In this document: positions 18,556 through 28,900 of the stretch, in pieces
Layout: every line of letters starts with the position of its first letter
Numbering within the stretch: the first letter of the stretch is position 1
NCBI GenBank assembly: GCA_012032285.1
Contig: JAAURJ010000003.1
Coordinates: forward strand, 46,434-110,433
Direction of reading: 5' to 3'
Origin: Sphingomonadales bacterium
GTDB lineage: Bacteria > Pseudomonadota > Alphaproteobacteria > Sphingomonadales > Sphingomonadaceae
Length of the DNA: 64,000 nt
The notes under the pieces: generated by a model
What the model was told of the DNA's origin: nothing
Seen by the model: the letters and a program-made list of their open reading frames with translations, nothing else
Database searches by the model: none
Program-made: the position numbers and the translations under genes

Positions 18556-20703
18556 ATGAACCGCTTCATCCTATTCCTTGTGCTCCTATTGGCGTCATGG
18601 CACAGCGCTCAGGCGCAATTGCCCGGTGCACCGCTCAATGTGCCTGCAACATTACAGGCCGAAACCACTACGCCCGCACCGGGGCAGAATGTCACGCTGG
18701 CATTTGTCATGCGGCCCAAACCCAAATGGCATGGCTATTGGGAAAATGGCGGCGATGCCGGCCTGGGTATGAATTTGGCATGGGATTTACCGGCAGGCGT
18801 CACAGCAGAGCCGCTGCGCTATCCGGTGCCGGGCACGCTGATCATCGCGGGACTAATGAATTATGTCTATGAAAAACCCTATGCGTTGCTGGCCAATGTG
18901 AAGGTTGATCCATCGCTGGCCAAAGGAACCGAGCTTTTGCTGAAGGTGCGGGCCGACTGGTTGGCTTGTGACGACCGTGTATGCGTGCCCGAAGGTGATG
19001 ATCTGTCCGTTAAGCTAACGGTTGGTGACGGAGAAATCAGCACGCAGCAGCGCAGCCGTTTTGATGTATATCGTGCGGCCTTGCCAGTGCCGATAGATCA
19101 AAATGGCCGTTACCGGATTATGGGAAAGACAATCGAAGTTGCGGTTCCTTTCCCGGCTGATGCAGCGCTTTCAGATCCTTATTTTTTCCCAAAAACAGAA
19201 AAGCTTTTTGCCTATAGCGCGGTTCAGCAAGCGCGGCGGAGCGGCGATATGCTGATTATCCGCACCGGCGCTGATCCTTATAATGCGGGCAGTTTTGCGG
19301 GCGGGCCGGTCACTGGTGTGCTGCGTTATGGCGAAGGGCGCGGCGTTATTGTGACCTTGAAACAAGGCGCGGTGCCAGCAGGCGGCGTGCCCATTGGGGC
19401 GGTGCAGGCGCAAACAGGCGAACAGAATTTCCTAGCCATATTGGCGCTGGCCTTGCTTGGCGGGTTGGTTTTGAACCTGATGCCCTGTGTGTTCCCGATA
19501 TTGGGGTTAAAGGCCTTGTCGCTTGCCAAAATGGGCGGGGATGAGGGCACTGCCCGGCGCGATGCGATGGCCTATAGCGTGGGCGTGGTGCTGGTCTGTG
19601 TGGCGCTGGGCGCGATTATGCTTGTGCTTAGAGCAGGCGGCGAACAAATTGGCTGGGCGTTTCAATTGCAGCAGCCGCGTGTGGTGCTGTTGCTGTTGCT
19701 GATGATGACGGCGATCAGTGTGAACCTGTTTGGCGGTTTCGAATTGCACAGCCTGAATGCGGGCGGCAAATTGGCGCAACGGCCGGGTATGGTTGGGAGT
19801 TTCTGGACCGGCATATTGGCCGCGTTGGTCGCAACACCATGCACCGGTCCTTTTATGGCGGCGGCATTGGGCGCGGCCTTGCTGCTCCCTGCGGTTCAGG
19901 CGTTGCTGCTTTTTGCAGGGCTGGGTATCGGGCTGGCGCTACCCTATTTGCTGATTGCTTATATTCCGCCTGTCCGCGCAATGCTGCCAAAGCCGGGGCC
20001 ATGGCTCGCAAAATTCCGCATTTGGATGGGCGTGCCAATGGCCTTGACCGGGGCTGCGCTGGTATGGCTGTTATGGCGGCTTTCGGGACAATTTGGTTTG
20101 CTGACCGGCTTGGCGGCGGCGGCGGTCTTGACGGCCTTGCTGCTTGGCTATGGCCGGTTGCAGATGCAGATGCAGATTCAGATTCAGGGCGGGCGGGGCG
20201 GACGCGGCGCTATGACGGGGCTGGCTGCTGCGATGATGCTGTGCCTTGCTGCGGCTGTCCTGATCCTACCGGCGCAGCCCATTGCCGCGGTAAAGCAGGG
20301 TGGGAATAATCTGCTGACCGAGGAAGAATATTCGCCCGATCTTCTCGCCCGATACCGCGCAAAGGGTGATCCGGTCTTTGTCTACTTCACCGCCGATTGG
20401 TGTGTAACCTGCAAGGTGAATGAGGCTTCGGCGATCCAGCGAGCGGAAACGGCCAAGGCATTTGAAAAGGCTGGGGTGAGGGTGCTGGTGGGCGATTTCA
20501 CGCGGGGCGATGCGGAAATTGCGCGGGCGCTGGCCGAATATAACCGGCCCGGCGTGCCGCTTTATCTCTATTTTGCAAAAGGCGGGGAGGCGCAAATCCT
20601 GCCGCAAATTTTATCGGTAACGACCCTGACCGGCATGATAGAAGAGGCGGCAGAAAAAAAGGAGCAGGAACAAGCCTTTAACCGAAAACGGCATGATGCG
20701 TAA
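18556..20703 (+). CDS. DsbD-family thiol:disulfide interchange protein (ScsB/DsbD-like)
   Basis: About 715 residues from MNRFILFLVLLLASW (signal peptide ending at AQA). The periplasmic N-terminal DsbC-like domain (about 30-290) has the Cys pair WLACDDRVCVPEG. The eight-helix membrane domain (about 300-580) has conserved Cys in LMPCVFPILG and TPCTGPFM. The C-terminal thioredoxin domain has WCVTCK near 617. It carries reducing power from cytosol to periplasm, for example for cytochrome maturation or repair of disulfides. The start is set by the signal peptide; an upstream in-frame ATG (18502) gives a non-signal extension. Confidence 0.9.
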   Translation: MNRFILFLVLLLASWHSAQAQLPGAPLNVPATLQAETTTPAPGQNVTLAFVMRPKPKWHGYWENGGDAGLGMNLAWDLPAGVTAEPLRYPVPGTLIIAGLMNYVYEKPYALLANVKVDPSLAKGTELLLKVRADWLACDDRVCVPEGDDLSVKLTVGDGEISTQQRSRFDVYRAALPVPIDQNGRYRIMGKTIEVAVPFPADAALSDPYFFPKTEKLFAYSAVQQARRSGDMLIIRTGADPYNAGSFAGGPVTGVLRYGEGRGVIVTLKQGAVPAGGVPIGAVQAQTGEQNFLAILALALLGGLVLNLMPCVFPILGLKALSLAKMGGDEGTARRDAMAYSVGVVLVCVALGAIMLVLRAGGEQIGWAFQLQQPRVVLLLLLMMTAISVNLFGGFELHSLNAGGKLAQRPGMVGSFWTGILAALVATPCTGPFMAAALGAALLLPAVQALLLFAGLGIGLALPYLLIAYIPPVRAMLPKPGPWLAKFRIWMGVPMALTGAALVWLLWRLSGQFGLLTGLAAAAVLTALLLGYGRLQMQMQIQIQGGRGGRGAMTGLAAAMMLCLAAAVLILPAQPIAAVKQGGNNLLTEEEYSPDLLARYRAKGDPVFVYFTADWCVTCKVNEASAIQRAETAKAFEKAGVRVLVGDFTRGDAEIARALAEYNRPGVPLYLYFAKGGEAQILPQILSVTTLTGMIEEAAEKKEQEQAFNRKRHDA

Positions 20704-20743
20704 TGCCGGTTCTTACCCCAGCGCTTGTTCCTGCACCCCAAGG

Positions 20744-20888
20744 TTCGGCAAGTTGCGACCCTACACTGCTTGCCGAAGTTAAATGTCATTATCCGCAATG
20801 GAAAGCGGGGACAGACCAAGTTGAGGTGCGGCGCTGCGTGCAACGCCGTGATCTGCCCCCGCCCCATTACCAGCAAGTTGCGACCCTA
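20744..20888. repeat. Short direct repeat and hairpin between the DsbD-like gene and the hypothetical gene
   Basis: A 16-bp direct repeat GCAAGTTGCGACCCTA occurs at 20748-20763 and 20873-20888. The first copy sits in a 9-bp inverted repeat (TTCGGCAAG 20744-20752 with CTTGCCGAA 20769-20777). The second copy overlaps the last codon and stop of the leftward hypothetical gene. It may be the scar of a small mobile or repeat element, or a convergent terminator. No gene is supported in 20704-20885. Confidence 0.5.
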
Positions 20889-21266
20889 AAAGGACTCGCC
20901 GGAAATTTCGATCCTCTTGACCAGATTAGCCCCAATCACGGCAATCCCCCGAGTGCCAGTGATCCCGGTCAAGGGAACCGATCGCTCAAATATGAGCGAT
21001 TGGAAACCCGGATTGGCGTCGACATCTTCATGGTCATTCGCCGGTTCGGGCACTGTAACGACCGCCACTTCAATGCCCCAATAGTCGGGCTGGTCGTGAT
21101 AAAATCGCGGAGCAAGCTTAACTTCGAAACCGCCTACGGGACGTTCCCCGCGCACCCAGAGGTAAAGGCTATCCTGGAAAGGAACCTTTCTGAGTTCGGC
21201 CGTTTCAAAATCAATTATACGCCCGTTCGGAACGCTGGAAAGCGATCCGCTGACAGAGCTGTTCAT
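20886..21266 (-). CDS. Hypothetical protein, about 126 residues
   Basis: Starts MNSSVSGSLSSVPNGRIIDF at ATG 21266 with GGAG six bases upstream. It has no signal peptide or membrane segment. Alternating strands (IIDFETAEL, LYLWVRGERPVGGFEVKLAP, WGIEVAVVTVPE) suggest a small beta-rich fold. I do not recognise the family. It stands alone between convergent DsbD-like and divergent infC genes. The 16-bp repeat covers its stop codon. Confidence 0.6.
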   Translation of the reverse strand: MNSSVSGSLSSVPNGRIIDFETAELRKVPFQDSLYLWVRGERPVGGFEVKLAPRFYHDQPDYWGIEVAVVTVPEPANDHEDVDANPGFQSLIFERSVPLTGITGTRGIAVIGANLVKRIEISGESF

Positions 21267-21664
21267 ATCCCGCTCCAAAAAATATATTATTTCGCATCCA
21301 TGATCGCAAATTTCGCGTCATGCTTATTATGTATTTGCTTATACAGCAGCGTATCTGTCAGTAAAGTGAACAACTTGTAAAACATAGTATCATGCCGTAA
21401 CAAACTGAATTATAAGGCGTAAAAATGGTGCAGTGCAGCAAAATCAGATGTTTTATGATACCGGTGCCAAAGGATAGAACAAGATGTGGAAGGAATTGTG
21501 TTATTTTGATTCGCTCATCCTATCGGTTAAATAGCGGACTTGCGTATATTCGTGGCGGCGATGCAACGTTGTGACGAAATCTCTTGCAAGCATGGCAAAG
21601 CCCTTTATTTGGCTGGCGATTGCGGATAAAGTGCAATTTGTTCAAATTATCAGGAGTTACGACT

Positions 21665-22210
21665 ATCGCTGTTACCAATACCCGCCGCGGCCCGACGCCA
21701 CCAGTGAAGGGCGGACCGCGTCACAATGAATTCATCACCAGCGAAAAAGTCCGTGTAATTGACGGCGATGGCGAAAATCTGGGGATATTATACACCCGCG
21801 AGGCGATAGAGCAGGCCGCCGAGGCCGGACTTGATCTGGTTGAAGTGTCTCCGAACGCAAATCCGCCGGTTTGCAAATTTCTGGATTTCGGCAAATATAA
21901 ATTTGAAGCCCAGAAAAAGGCTAATGCCGCGCGTAAATCCCAAAAAACGCAGGAAATCAAAGAGATTAAAATGCGGCCCAATATCGACACGCATGACTAT
22001 GATGTGAAGATGAAAAAAGTGAACCAGTTCATCGACCATGGCGACAAGGTGAAAATCACCCTGCGCTTTCGCGGTCGCGAACTTGCACACCAACAATTGG
22101 GTATGCAGCTATTGGAGCGTGTTCAGGAAGACACTAGGGAAACCGCCAAGGTTGAGGCGCACCCCAGGATGGAAGGCCGCCAGATGTTGATGGTGCTGTC
22201 CCCGAAATAA
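21665..22210 (+). CDS. infC: Translation initiation factor IF-3, apparent ATC start
   Basis: IF-3 keeps 30S subunits free and checks start-codon pairing. N-domain ([20 protein letters not shown]), linker rich in [19 protein letters not shown], and C-domain ([20 protein letters not shown] ... [13 protein letters not shown]) are complete, about 181 residues. No ATG lies near the conserved N-terminus. The Shine-Dalgarno AGGAG (21652-21656) is 8 bases before ATC 21665, which reads (M)[12 protein letters not shown]. Non-AUG starts (AUU, AUC) are known in infC and allow IF-3 to repress its own translation. An ATG at 21584 lacks a ribosome site. Confidence 0.93.
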   Translation: MAVTNTRRGPTPPVKGGPRHNEFITSEKVRVIDGDGENLGILYTREAIEQAAEAGLDLVEVSPNANPPVCKFLDFGKYKFEAQKKANAARKSQKTQEIKEIKMRPNIDTHDYDVKMKKVNQFIDHGDKVKITLRFRGRELAHQQLGMQLLERVQEDTRETAKVEAHPRMEGRQMLMVLSPK

Positions 22211-22228
22211 CCGGCGGCGCGCCGCCGG
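22211..22228. terminator. Perfect GC palindrome between infC and SURF1 genes
   Basis: CCGGCGGCGCGCCGCCGG directly follows the infC stop and lies 5 bases before the SURF1 stop on the other strand. This 18-bp perfect palindrome would form a tight hairpin in both transcripts. It is probably a shared convergent terminator, although it lacks a T run. Confidence 0.5.
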
Positions 22229-22232
22229 CGCG

Positions 22233-22913
22233 TTACGTTTCTTCGGCTGCGCCTGGCATCGCTGCCTTTAGCTTCTGCAGAACGGCCATGACGAAAATCA
22301 CCGATGCCGCAAAAGCGAAAATGAACCATTGGATCGCATAGAGCATATGGTCATTGGGAATGCTTTCTACAGAAGGTGGTTTGGGTTGGCGAAGGCCGCC
22401 CAGCCCTTTAGTTGATACGAGCATTGGCCGCAGGGTGAGTTTTGGCCCAAATAATTTGCCTAATAAAGAGCGGTGGTCAGGTTCCCGTGTGATAATGCCG
22501 GTCACCTGTCCGCCTTGCCATTGTGTGTCGATGCCGGGCCTATCACTGACACCCGCCACTATCAAAGCTCCCGGCCCTTCGGCGCCTGTTGCGCAATCGG
22601 CAAGATATTGATAACCCGCTTTTCCCTTGGCATCGCTGCCAGAAATGGCACGCCAATGGGTCACCGTGATGCAGATTACAGAAGATGAACGGAACAGCAT
22701 ATCATCTGACACCGGACCCAATTCCGGGTAAGCAACAGCAGGCTTTGTGAAATTCGCATTGAGAAGAGCGATCTCCGCCTCTTTCTCGTCCTTGCGTTGC
22801 AATTGCCAGACACCAAGCCCAATCATAGTGATAACCGCCAACGCAGCAATAATGCTTGCCAAAACCGGGAATTTTTCATGGCGCGTCCCCGCCGCCCGCT
22901 TCCCGTGCATCGC
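22233..22913 (-). CDS. SURF1-family cytochrome oxidase biogenesis protein
   Basis: About 226 residues with one N-terminal membrane helix (FPVLASIIAALAVITMIGLG VWQLQRK region) and one C-terminal helix (YAIQWFIFAFAASVIFVMAV). The WQLQRK motif and final HxxYAxQW-type segment mark SURF1, which helps insert heme a into subunit I. It is the last gene of the oxidase operon, overlapping the DUF983 gene by about 38 bases. ATG 22913 (MHGKRAAG) or 22925 are both possible starts. Confidence 0.9.
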   Translation of the reverse strand, partial: AMHGKRAAGTRHEKFPVLASIIAALAVITMIGLGVWQLQRKDEKEAEIALLNANFTKPAVAYPELGPVSDDMLFRSSSVICITVTHWRAISGSDAKGKAGYQYLADCATGAEGPGALIVAGVSDRPGIDTQWQGGQVTGIITREPDHRSLLGKLFGPKLTLRPMLVSTKGLGGLRQPKPPSVESIPNDHMLYAIQWFIFAFAASVIFVMAVLQKLKAAMPGAAEET

Positions 22914-23274
22914 GCCGATATTCAAGCGTGAGCAGCGCCGCTTTGATAACCCGGATGCTGATAAATGTGATGATGGTGGTCACTGGAACCCAAACCACCA
23001 CTTGCAGCCAAAAGGGTGGATTGACCGCAATATCAAGCCAGAGCGCCAAAGTGATGATAAGGGCTGCAATCGGAATGATCAGCAAAGCCGCCGGGCCATC
23101 GCCCACATTGAACCCGCTATAATCAAGCCTGCATTTCTTGCATTCATTGGCAAAGCGGATGTGCAGTAAATTGCGGCTTTCAAACAGCCCGTCACTATTA
23201 CAGCGCGGGCAAAGACCCAAAAGGGCAGCCTTGGCAAGGCCAGGCCGCCCTTCGGGATTTGATTGTAGCTTCAT
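22876..23274 (-). CDS. DUF983 membrane protein
   Basis: 132 residues. The N-terminus holds a zinc-ribbon-like pair CPRC (about 22-25) and CKKC (about 45-48). Two membrane helices follow (about 63-80 and 89-112). DUF983 genes sit regularly between ctaE and SURF1 in alphaproteobacteria, so a role in oxidase assembly is likely but unproven. It is spaced three bases from ctaE. Confidence 0.88.
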   Translation of the reverse strand: MKLQSNPEGRPGLAKAALLGLCPRCNSDGLFESRNLLHIRFANECKKCRLDYSGFNVGDGPAALLIIPIAALIITLALWLDIAVNPPFWLQVVVWVPVTTIITFISIRVIKAALLTLEYRRDAREAGGGDAP

Positions 23275-23277
23275 TGA

Positions 23278-24137
23278 TTAATGAACCGGTGCGCCCCATC
23301 CGCCCCATACATAGATGACGACGAAAAGGAACAACCAGACGACATCAACAAAATGCCAATACCACGCCGCAGCTTCAAACCCGAAATGCTGTTGGGGGGT
23401 AAAATGCCCTTTATAAGTGCGGAACAGACAAACGGCGAGGAAGATGGTGCCGACAAGTACGTGAAAACCGTGGAAACCGGTCGCCATGAAAAAGGTCGTG
23501 CCATAATTCAGATTTTTAAACGCAAAAGGCGCTTCCAGATATTCCACCGCCTGCAGCGTGGAGAAAAGAACACCTAGGATGATGGTTAGCCACAAGCCTT
23601 TTTTGAGACCATCGCGGTCGCCATTGATCAGGCAATGATGCGCCCAAGTCACGGTTGTGCCCGAGCATAACAAGATCAGCGTGTTGAGCAGCGGCAGCTT
23701 GTTTGCGGCCAAAACCTCAACGCCTTTTGGTGGCCATTGCAGCAGAGCAGCGGCACCTTCCTGACCAAACAGGCTTTCGGTTGCACCGTCAACCACTTGT
23801 ATGGGAGCCGGGAAGAGCGAGAAATCAAACCAAGCCCAGAACCAGCCCACAAAAACATGACTTCCGAAGCAATGAACAGTATCATGCCGTAACGCAGATG
23901 CAGGGATACTACTGGCGTATGGTCACCGGCGTGCGCCTCCGCAATCACATCCACCCACCAGCTGTAAAAGGTGAATAAAACCGCCAGCAAGCCAAGACCG
24001 AAGACCAAGCTGCCATATTGGGCTGCGTGCATCCACATGACGAGCCCGCCAAACATGGTAAGCGCACCAAAACTGCCGACAAGCGGCCAGATGCTGGGCG
24101 GTAAAATATGATAATCGTGATTTTTGGCGCCTGCCAT
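23278..24137 (-). CDS. ctaE: Cytochrome c oxidase subunit III (frameshifted)
   Basis: A seven-helix inner-membrane subunit of the aa3-type oxidase. N-terminal part [20 protein letters not shown] and C-terminal part ([38 protein letters not shown]) are both intact but in different frames. One T is missing from a TTTTT run (AAAAA at 23851-23855 on the + strand), breaking [19 protein letters not shown]. The intact protein is about 286 residues, normal for the family. Confidence 0.93.
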
Positions 24138-24194
24138 AATATCTTCCCTACAAATTTCCGGCTCTATGGCCTGTTTATTTTCTACTCTTTAACT

Positions 24195-24740
24195 TCACTT
24201 ATCGCTTTGGTCCACCGGGTAGAAGGTGTAGCTAAGCGTTATTTCTTCAATATCTTTGGTATTGGGATCGGTCAGTATTTTAGGATCGACATAATAAAGC
24301 ACCGGCATCCGCACCTGCTGCCCCGGTTTCAATGTTTGTTCGGTGAAACAGAAACATTGGATTTTGTTAAAATATTTGCCCGCAAGCTCTGGTGTGACGT
24401 TGAAGGTTGCGGTGCCGGTAACCTCTTCGTCCGAAAGGTTTTTGGCGATATAGATGGACATATCACGCGCACCAATCGTGACTGTATCGGTTGGGCGTTC
24501 TGGTGCAAAATCCCAAGGCAAATCACCGCGGTGATTGGCATCGAAGCGGATCACCATGGTTTTTGTGCTTTCCTGCACTGTTGCGGCTTGCGCCTCATCC
24601 ACGCGCATGGTCGTGCCGCCAAACCCTGTGACCTGACAAAAAAGCCGGTACAGCGGGACCGCAGCAAAGCCAACACCGACCATCGACACTGCAAGGGCAC
24701 CCGCCATTATACCGGTTTTGATATTGGCCGATTTGCTCAT
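24195..24740 (-). CDS. ctaG: Cytochrome c oxidase assembly protein CtaG/Cox11
   Basis: About 181 residues, starting [20 protein letters not shown] with a single membrane anchor. The periplasmic copper-binding domain has the CFCF motif (QCFCFTEQ) that delivers copper to CuB of subunit I. ATG 24740 overlaps the stop of the 72-residue gene (ATGA). The TFYPV near the end is typical. Confidence 0.95.
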   Translation of the reverse strand: MSKSANIKTGIMAGALAVSMVGVGFAAVPLYRLFCQVTGFGGTTMRVDEAQAATVQESTKTMVIRFDANHRGDLPWDFAPERPTDTVTIGARDMSIYIAKNLSDEEVTGTATFNVTPELAGKYFNKIQCFCFTEQTLKPGQQVRMPVLYYVDPKILTDPNTKDIEEITLSYTFYPVDQSDK

Positions 24741-24955
24741 GACAGAAAACCGATCTTTACAACCGTAATGGCAAAGAACAAAACGCACATGCCCAGCAAT
24801 ATAGCGCCCAATACGCGCGAGCGGGCATCCTGTCGTTCGCGCACCATGCGGGTTTCATCCGCAGTCATCCGGCCGATCAGCTGTGCTTCCTCCTGCGAGT
24901 CATAGATTGATGTTCGCGCAGAAGGAGCGGGCGGCGGCGGGGGAGCACTGGTCAT
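24737..24955 (-). CDS. Small single-helix protein of the oxidase operon
   Basis: 72 residues starting [21 protein letters not shown] proline-rich head is followed by a charged stretch ([17 protein letters not shown]) and one membrane helix ([20 protein letters not shown]) near the end. In other alphaproteobacteria a short protein of this kind lies between ctaB and ctaG, and its function is unknown. In this sequence it appears fused to ctaB only because of a frameshift. ATGA overlaps link it to both neighbours. Confidence 0.8.
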   Translation of the reverse strand: MTSAPPPPPAPSARTSIYDSQEEAQLIGRMTADETRMVRERQDARSRVLGAILLGMCVLFFAITVVKIGFLS

Positions 24956-25855
24956 GCCATCACCATCCGATCGGCAGCAAAAAGCGCAAACAGCAAAACA
25001 GATAAGGACCGAAAAAGCGAATAGCCGTTTTTCTGGCTTCATCGCAGCGGGATCCTCCGATGTGTTGCGCCATACGCTTATGGCAAGCGCGATGAATATC
25101 ATGTTGAGCGCAGCGGCGAAGCTACCATAGACCCAGCTTACTTCCCCCAAAGCATAAGGGGCGAGGGAAGCGGCTGCCATAGGAAAGCTGTAAAACAGAA
25201 TCTGATTGCGGGTCGCCCTACGCCCGGCGACATTGGGGAGCATTGGAATGCCAGCCGCTCCATAATCCGCCTTCATAAACAGGGCGAGCGCCCAGAAATG
25301 GGGCGGAGTCCAAAGGAAGATAATCGCAAATAGCAACACAGGGATAAGCGTTATATCCCCGGTTACCGCCGCCCATCCTATGACCGGCGGGAATGCGCCT
25401 GCCGCGCCGCCTATGACAATATTTTGCGGCGTATTAGGCTTCAGCCAAATAGTATAGACAACGGCATAGAAAAAAATCGAAAAGGCAAGAAGTCCCGCCG
25501 CGAGCCAGCCAACAAATACGCCCATAATACCAACCGAAAAAGCAGCAAGCCCGATACCAAAATGCAGCGCTGATTGCCGGTCCATACGGCCATCGGGCAA
25601 TGGGCGCTTTGCGGTGCGCGCCATTTTGGCGTCAATGTCGGCTTCATAATATTGGTTGAGCGCACCCGATGCCCCGGCGCCCGTCGCAATGCACAAAATG
25701 GCGGTAAAGGCGATCACCGGATGGATATTGCCCGGCGCCGCGAGCAATCCGCATAGTGCCGTGAACACAACAAGGCTCATCACCCGGGGCTTGGTCAGCG
25801 CCAGAAAATCCCGCCAGTGTGCGGGCAGGGCAATATTTTGTGTCACACTCGTCAT
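24952..25855 (-). CDS. ctaB: Protoheme IX farnesyltransferase (heme O synthase), 3' end frameshifted
   Basis: A UbiA-family membrane enzyme that farnesylates heme b for the heme a cofactor. Motifs: [38 protein letters not shown] (first Asp-rich site), and YSFPMAA. As given the frame reads on into the next gene (372 residues). Shifting one base around 24995-25015 gives the expected end, [11 protein letters not shown] and TGA at 24952, overlapping the next ATG. The intended length is about 300. Confidence 0.93.
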
Positions 25856-25907
25856 ATCGTTTTAGTGCCAAATGGGCCGCAGATTGAAACGCTGTGGCCC
25901 ATTATAC

Positions 25908-27572
25908 TTATTTGATTACCGGCAAAGTTTCGAACTGGTGGTATGGCGGCGGACTGGTCAGCGTCCATTCCAGTGTCGTTGCCCCTTCACCCCAATAATT
26001 ATCTTCTGCCTTGCGGCCTGCGATAAAGGCGTAGGCCACGTTGATAAAGAACACCACAACGCCGGCAAGCATGACCAGATAACCATAAGAGGCCACTTGG
26101 TTCCAATGGGCAAAGGCTTCGGGATAATCCGGATACCGGCGCGGCATACCCGAATTGCCAAGGAAGTGCATCGGGAAGAACAAGATGTTCACGCCAATGA
26201 AGAATAACCAGAAATGGAGGTGCCCAAGCGCTTCGCTCAACATTTTGCCGCTCATCTTACCGAACCAGTAATAGAAACCGGCAAAAAGCGAGAACACCGC
26301 GCCGAGCGACAGCACATAATGGAAATGGGCGACCACATAATATGTATCATGCAAATTGTCATCCAAGCCGCCATTGGCCAGCACAACGCCGGTCACACCG
26401 CCCACTGTGAACATGAAGATGAAGCCCATTGCCCACACCATTGGTGTTTTGAATGTGACCGATCCGCCCCACATGGTTGCGATCCAGCTGAAAATCTTAA
26501 TGCCCGTGGGAACCGCAATCACCATGGTGGCGGCTGTGAAATACATTTTCATGTCAACAGTCATGCCCGTGGTGAACATATGGTGTGCCCACACAACAAA
26601 GCCGACAACGCCGATCGCCACCATCGCATAGGCCATGCCGAGATAACCAAATACCGGTTTGCGGCTAAATGTTGCGACGATCTGCGAGATGATACCAAAA
26701 CCGGGCAAGATCATGATGTACACTTCGGGATGACCGAAAAACCAGAAAAGATGCTGATATAACACCGGATCACCACCGGCCGCAGCGTCAAAAAATGCAC
26801 CGCCAAAATTACGGTCAACAAGCAGCATAGTAATCGCAGCTGCAAGCACAGGCAAAGCTAGCAAGAGCAGGAATGCGGTAACCAATACCGACCATACAAA
26901 CAGCGGCATTTTGTGTAAGGTCATACCGGGCGCACGCATATTGAAAATGGTAGTGATGAAGTTGACCGCGCCAAGGATCGACGCGGCACCCGCCAAGTGA
27001 AGCGAGAAAATTGCCATATCAACCGCCGGTCCAACCGAACCGGATGTCGATAGCGGAGCATAAACCGTCCAGCCGGTGCCCGCCCCCAAACCCGTGCCGC
27101 CAGGCACAAAGCTAGAGCCTAAAAGCATGATGAACGCCACAAATGTCAACCAGAAGGAGACATTGTTCATCCGCGGGAACGCCATGTCCGGCGCACCGAT
27201 CATAAGCGGCACAAACCAGTTGCCGAAACCGCCGATAATGGCAGGCATCACCATGAAAAACACCATGATAAGGCCATGGGCCGTGATCAGCACATTCCAC
27301 ATATGATAGGCTTCATCGAGATTGGCACCCGAACCTTTCATCATAGAGGCCCAGGTGGTCAAATGCTGAATGCCAGGTTCGGCCAGTTCCCAGCGCATCA
27401 GGCCAGAAATCGCGCCGCCGACAATCCCAGCGAAAATCGCAAAGATCAAATACAGCGTGCCAATATCCTTATGGTTGGTCGACATGAACCAACGGGCAAA
27501 AAAGGATGGTTTATGATCCGCATCATGCGCGTGATCGTGAAAGTCAGCAGGGTTAGCAGCTATTGTGGTCAT
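25908..27572 (-). CDS. ctaD: Cytochrome c oxidase subunit I
   Basis: A 554-residue heme-copper oxidase core. Heme a ligand His in [16 protein letters not shown], CuB/heme a3 site [18 protein letters not shown] with the cross-linked Tyr, VWAHHMF, and distal heme ligands in [10 protein letters not shown]. The K-channel and D-channel residues look normal for an A-type enzyme. It lies between ctaC (12 bases upstream) and ctaB. Confidence 0.98.
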   Translation of the reverse strand: MTTIAANPADFHDHAHDADHKPSFFARWFMSTNHKDIGTLYLIFAIFAGIVGGAISGLMRWELAEPGIQHLTTWASMMKGSGANLDEAYHMWNVLITAHGLIMVFFMVMPAIIGGFGNWFVPLMIGAPDMAFPRMNNVSFWLTFVAFIMLLGSSFVPGGTGLGAGTGWTVYAPLSTSGSVGPAVDMAIFSLHLAGAASILGAVNFITTIFNMRAPGMTLHKMPLFVWSVLVTAFLLLLALPVLAAAITMLLVDRNFGGAFFDAAAGGDPVLYQHLFWFFGHPEVYIMILPGFGIISQIVATFSRKPVFGYLGMAYAMVAIGVVGFVVWAHHMFTTGMTVDMKMYFTAATMVIAVPTGIKIFSWIATMWGGSVTFKTPMVWAMGFIFMFTVGGVTGVVLANGGLDDNLHDTYYVVAHFHYVLSLGAVFSLFAGFYYWFGKMSGKMLSEALGHLHFWLFFIGVNILFFPMHFLGNSGMPRRYPDYPEAFAHWNQVASYGYLVMLAGVVVFFINVAYAFIAGRKAEDNYWGEGATTLEWTLTSPPPYHQFETLPVIK

Positions 27573-27584
27573 GGCTTACCTCTA

Positions 27585-28678
27585 TCAATTGGTTGCGGCG
27601 GCTGCGGGTGCAGCGGCGGCGTCTGTCGTTGGTACTGCGGATGCAGGTGGTGCGGCAGGCGCGGCTACAGGAGCAGCGGGCGCCGCAGCCTCAGCCTTCT
27701 TCTCGCCGGGCATGGAACCGCCCTGCGCCTTGACCCACGCCGCAAATTTTTCAGGCGGCAATGCTTCAACGGCTATGGGCATAAATCCATGCCTCGCTCC
27801 GCAGAGTTCGGAACATTGACCAAAATAAACGCCGGGCTTCGTGATCGTCAGCGTTTTTTCATTCAACCGTCCCGGAACCGCATCCAGTTTGAACCAAGCG
27901 ACGGAACGGCAAAAGCGTGGATTACATCGGCGGCGGTTGTCTGCAAACGGATTGGAACACCCGCAGGCACCACCATCCGGTTATCAACGGCCAGCAATTT
28001 CGGGCCATCGCGGTCGGTCCGCGCTCGTTCTTTTGCGCCGGTTTCACCATCTTCTTTCAACATATTAGAAATGACTTCAATACCGCCATGGTCGGGATAG
28101 GTATAGGTCCAATACCATTGATAGCCGGTTGCCTTCACCGTCACCGCATCGGCGGGCGCCGGTTTGAACTGTTTGGCCAAGAGGTCAAGCGAAGGATAAG
28201 CAATACCCAGCAGGATCAATACCGGAACCAAGGTCCAAATCACTTCGATTGCGGTGTTATGCGTGGTCTTTGAAGGAACTGGATTGGCCGCCCGGCGATA
28301 TCGGATTATGATCCAGAACAAAAGCCCCAAGACAAAGAGCGAAATAAACGTAATGATTGGCAGAAGAACCTTGTTGTTGATCCATTTTGCATATTGACCG
28401 TTTTCGGTAAATTGTTCCTGGAAATCAATTTCCTTGGGCATGGGCATGCCAATGCCTTCGGTCGGGGCCATAGGCGTATATCCCGGCAGAGAGCCATCCG
28501 CAGAACTTTTGGCCGCCGCATCAGCAGGAGCCGTTTCGGCCCCGGCAACAGGTGCTGGCGCAGCTTCGGCGGTTGCCGCCGCCGGTGCTGGCGGATTCGC
28601 ATCCTGTGCCATAATGGCTGCCGGAGCCATAATCATGGCAATTGGCAAAATGATTTTATTCAAAATTTTCATCAACAT
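27585..28678 (-). CDS. ctaC: Cytochrome c oxidase subunit II with Ala/Pro-rich extensions (frameshifted)
   Basis: Signal peptide, then a long Ala/Pro-rich linker (about 25-75), two membrane helices (about 107-127 and 144-165), and a CuA cupredoxin domain ([11 protein letters not shown] ... [18 protein letters not shown]). A one-base slip near 27892-27897 separates [11 protein letters not shown] from [14 protein letters not shown]. The C-terminus adds about 35 residues rich in Ala and Pro. The intact length is about 364. It is the first gene of the oxidase operon, and its promoter should lie in 28679-28800. Confidence 0.93.
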
Positions 28679-28900
28679 GACCCCATGTTTTGTCTTTTAA
28701 CGCACGCAATTTCGCATATTAGATAAAGCCCGCCAATACGGGATTCCCGCGACCTATAGGCGCACAGACTCCATCGCTCAAGCGCCTCCAGATATTTTTA
28801 TGAATTTATTCGTGGGAAAATGCCAGCAATTTGCATATCTAAGTGCGGTGTCAATGTTGCAAAAAACAAAATTATACAAAAGATAAGGATTGAACCTCCC

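Noticed and set aside
20703..21380. 225-codon rightward ORF
   Set aside because: It runs antisense to the hypothetical gene at 20886-21266, has no family resemblance, and reads through repeat DNA.
21425..21574. 50-codon ORF starting MVQCSKIRCF upstream of infC
   Set aside because: No ribosome site, Cys/Arg-rich random-looking sequence; more likely infC leader DNA.
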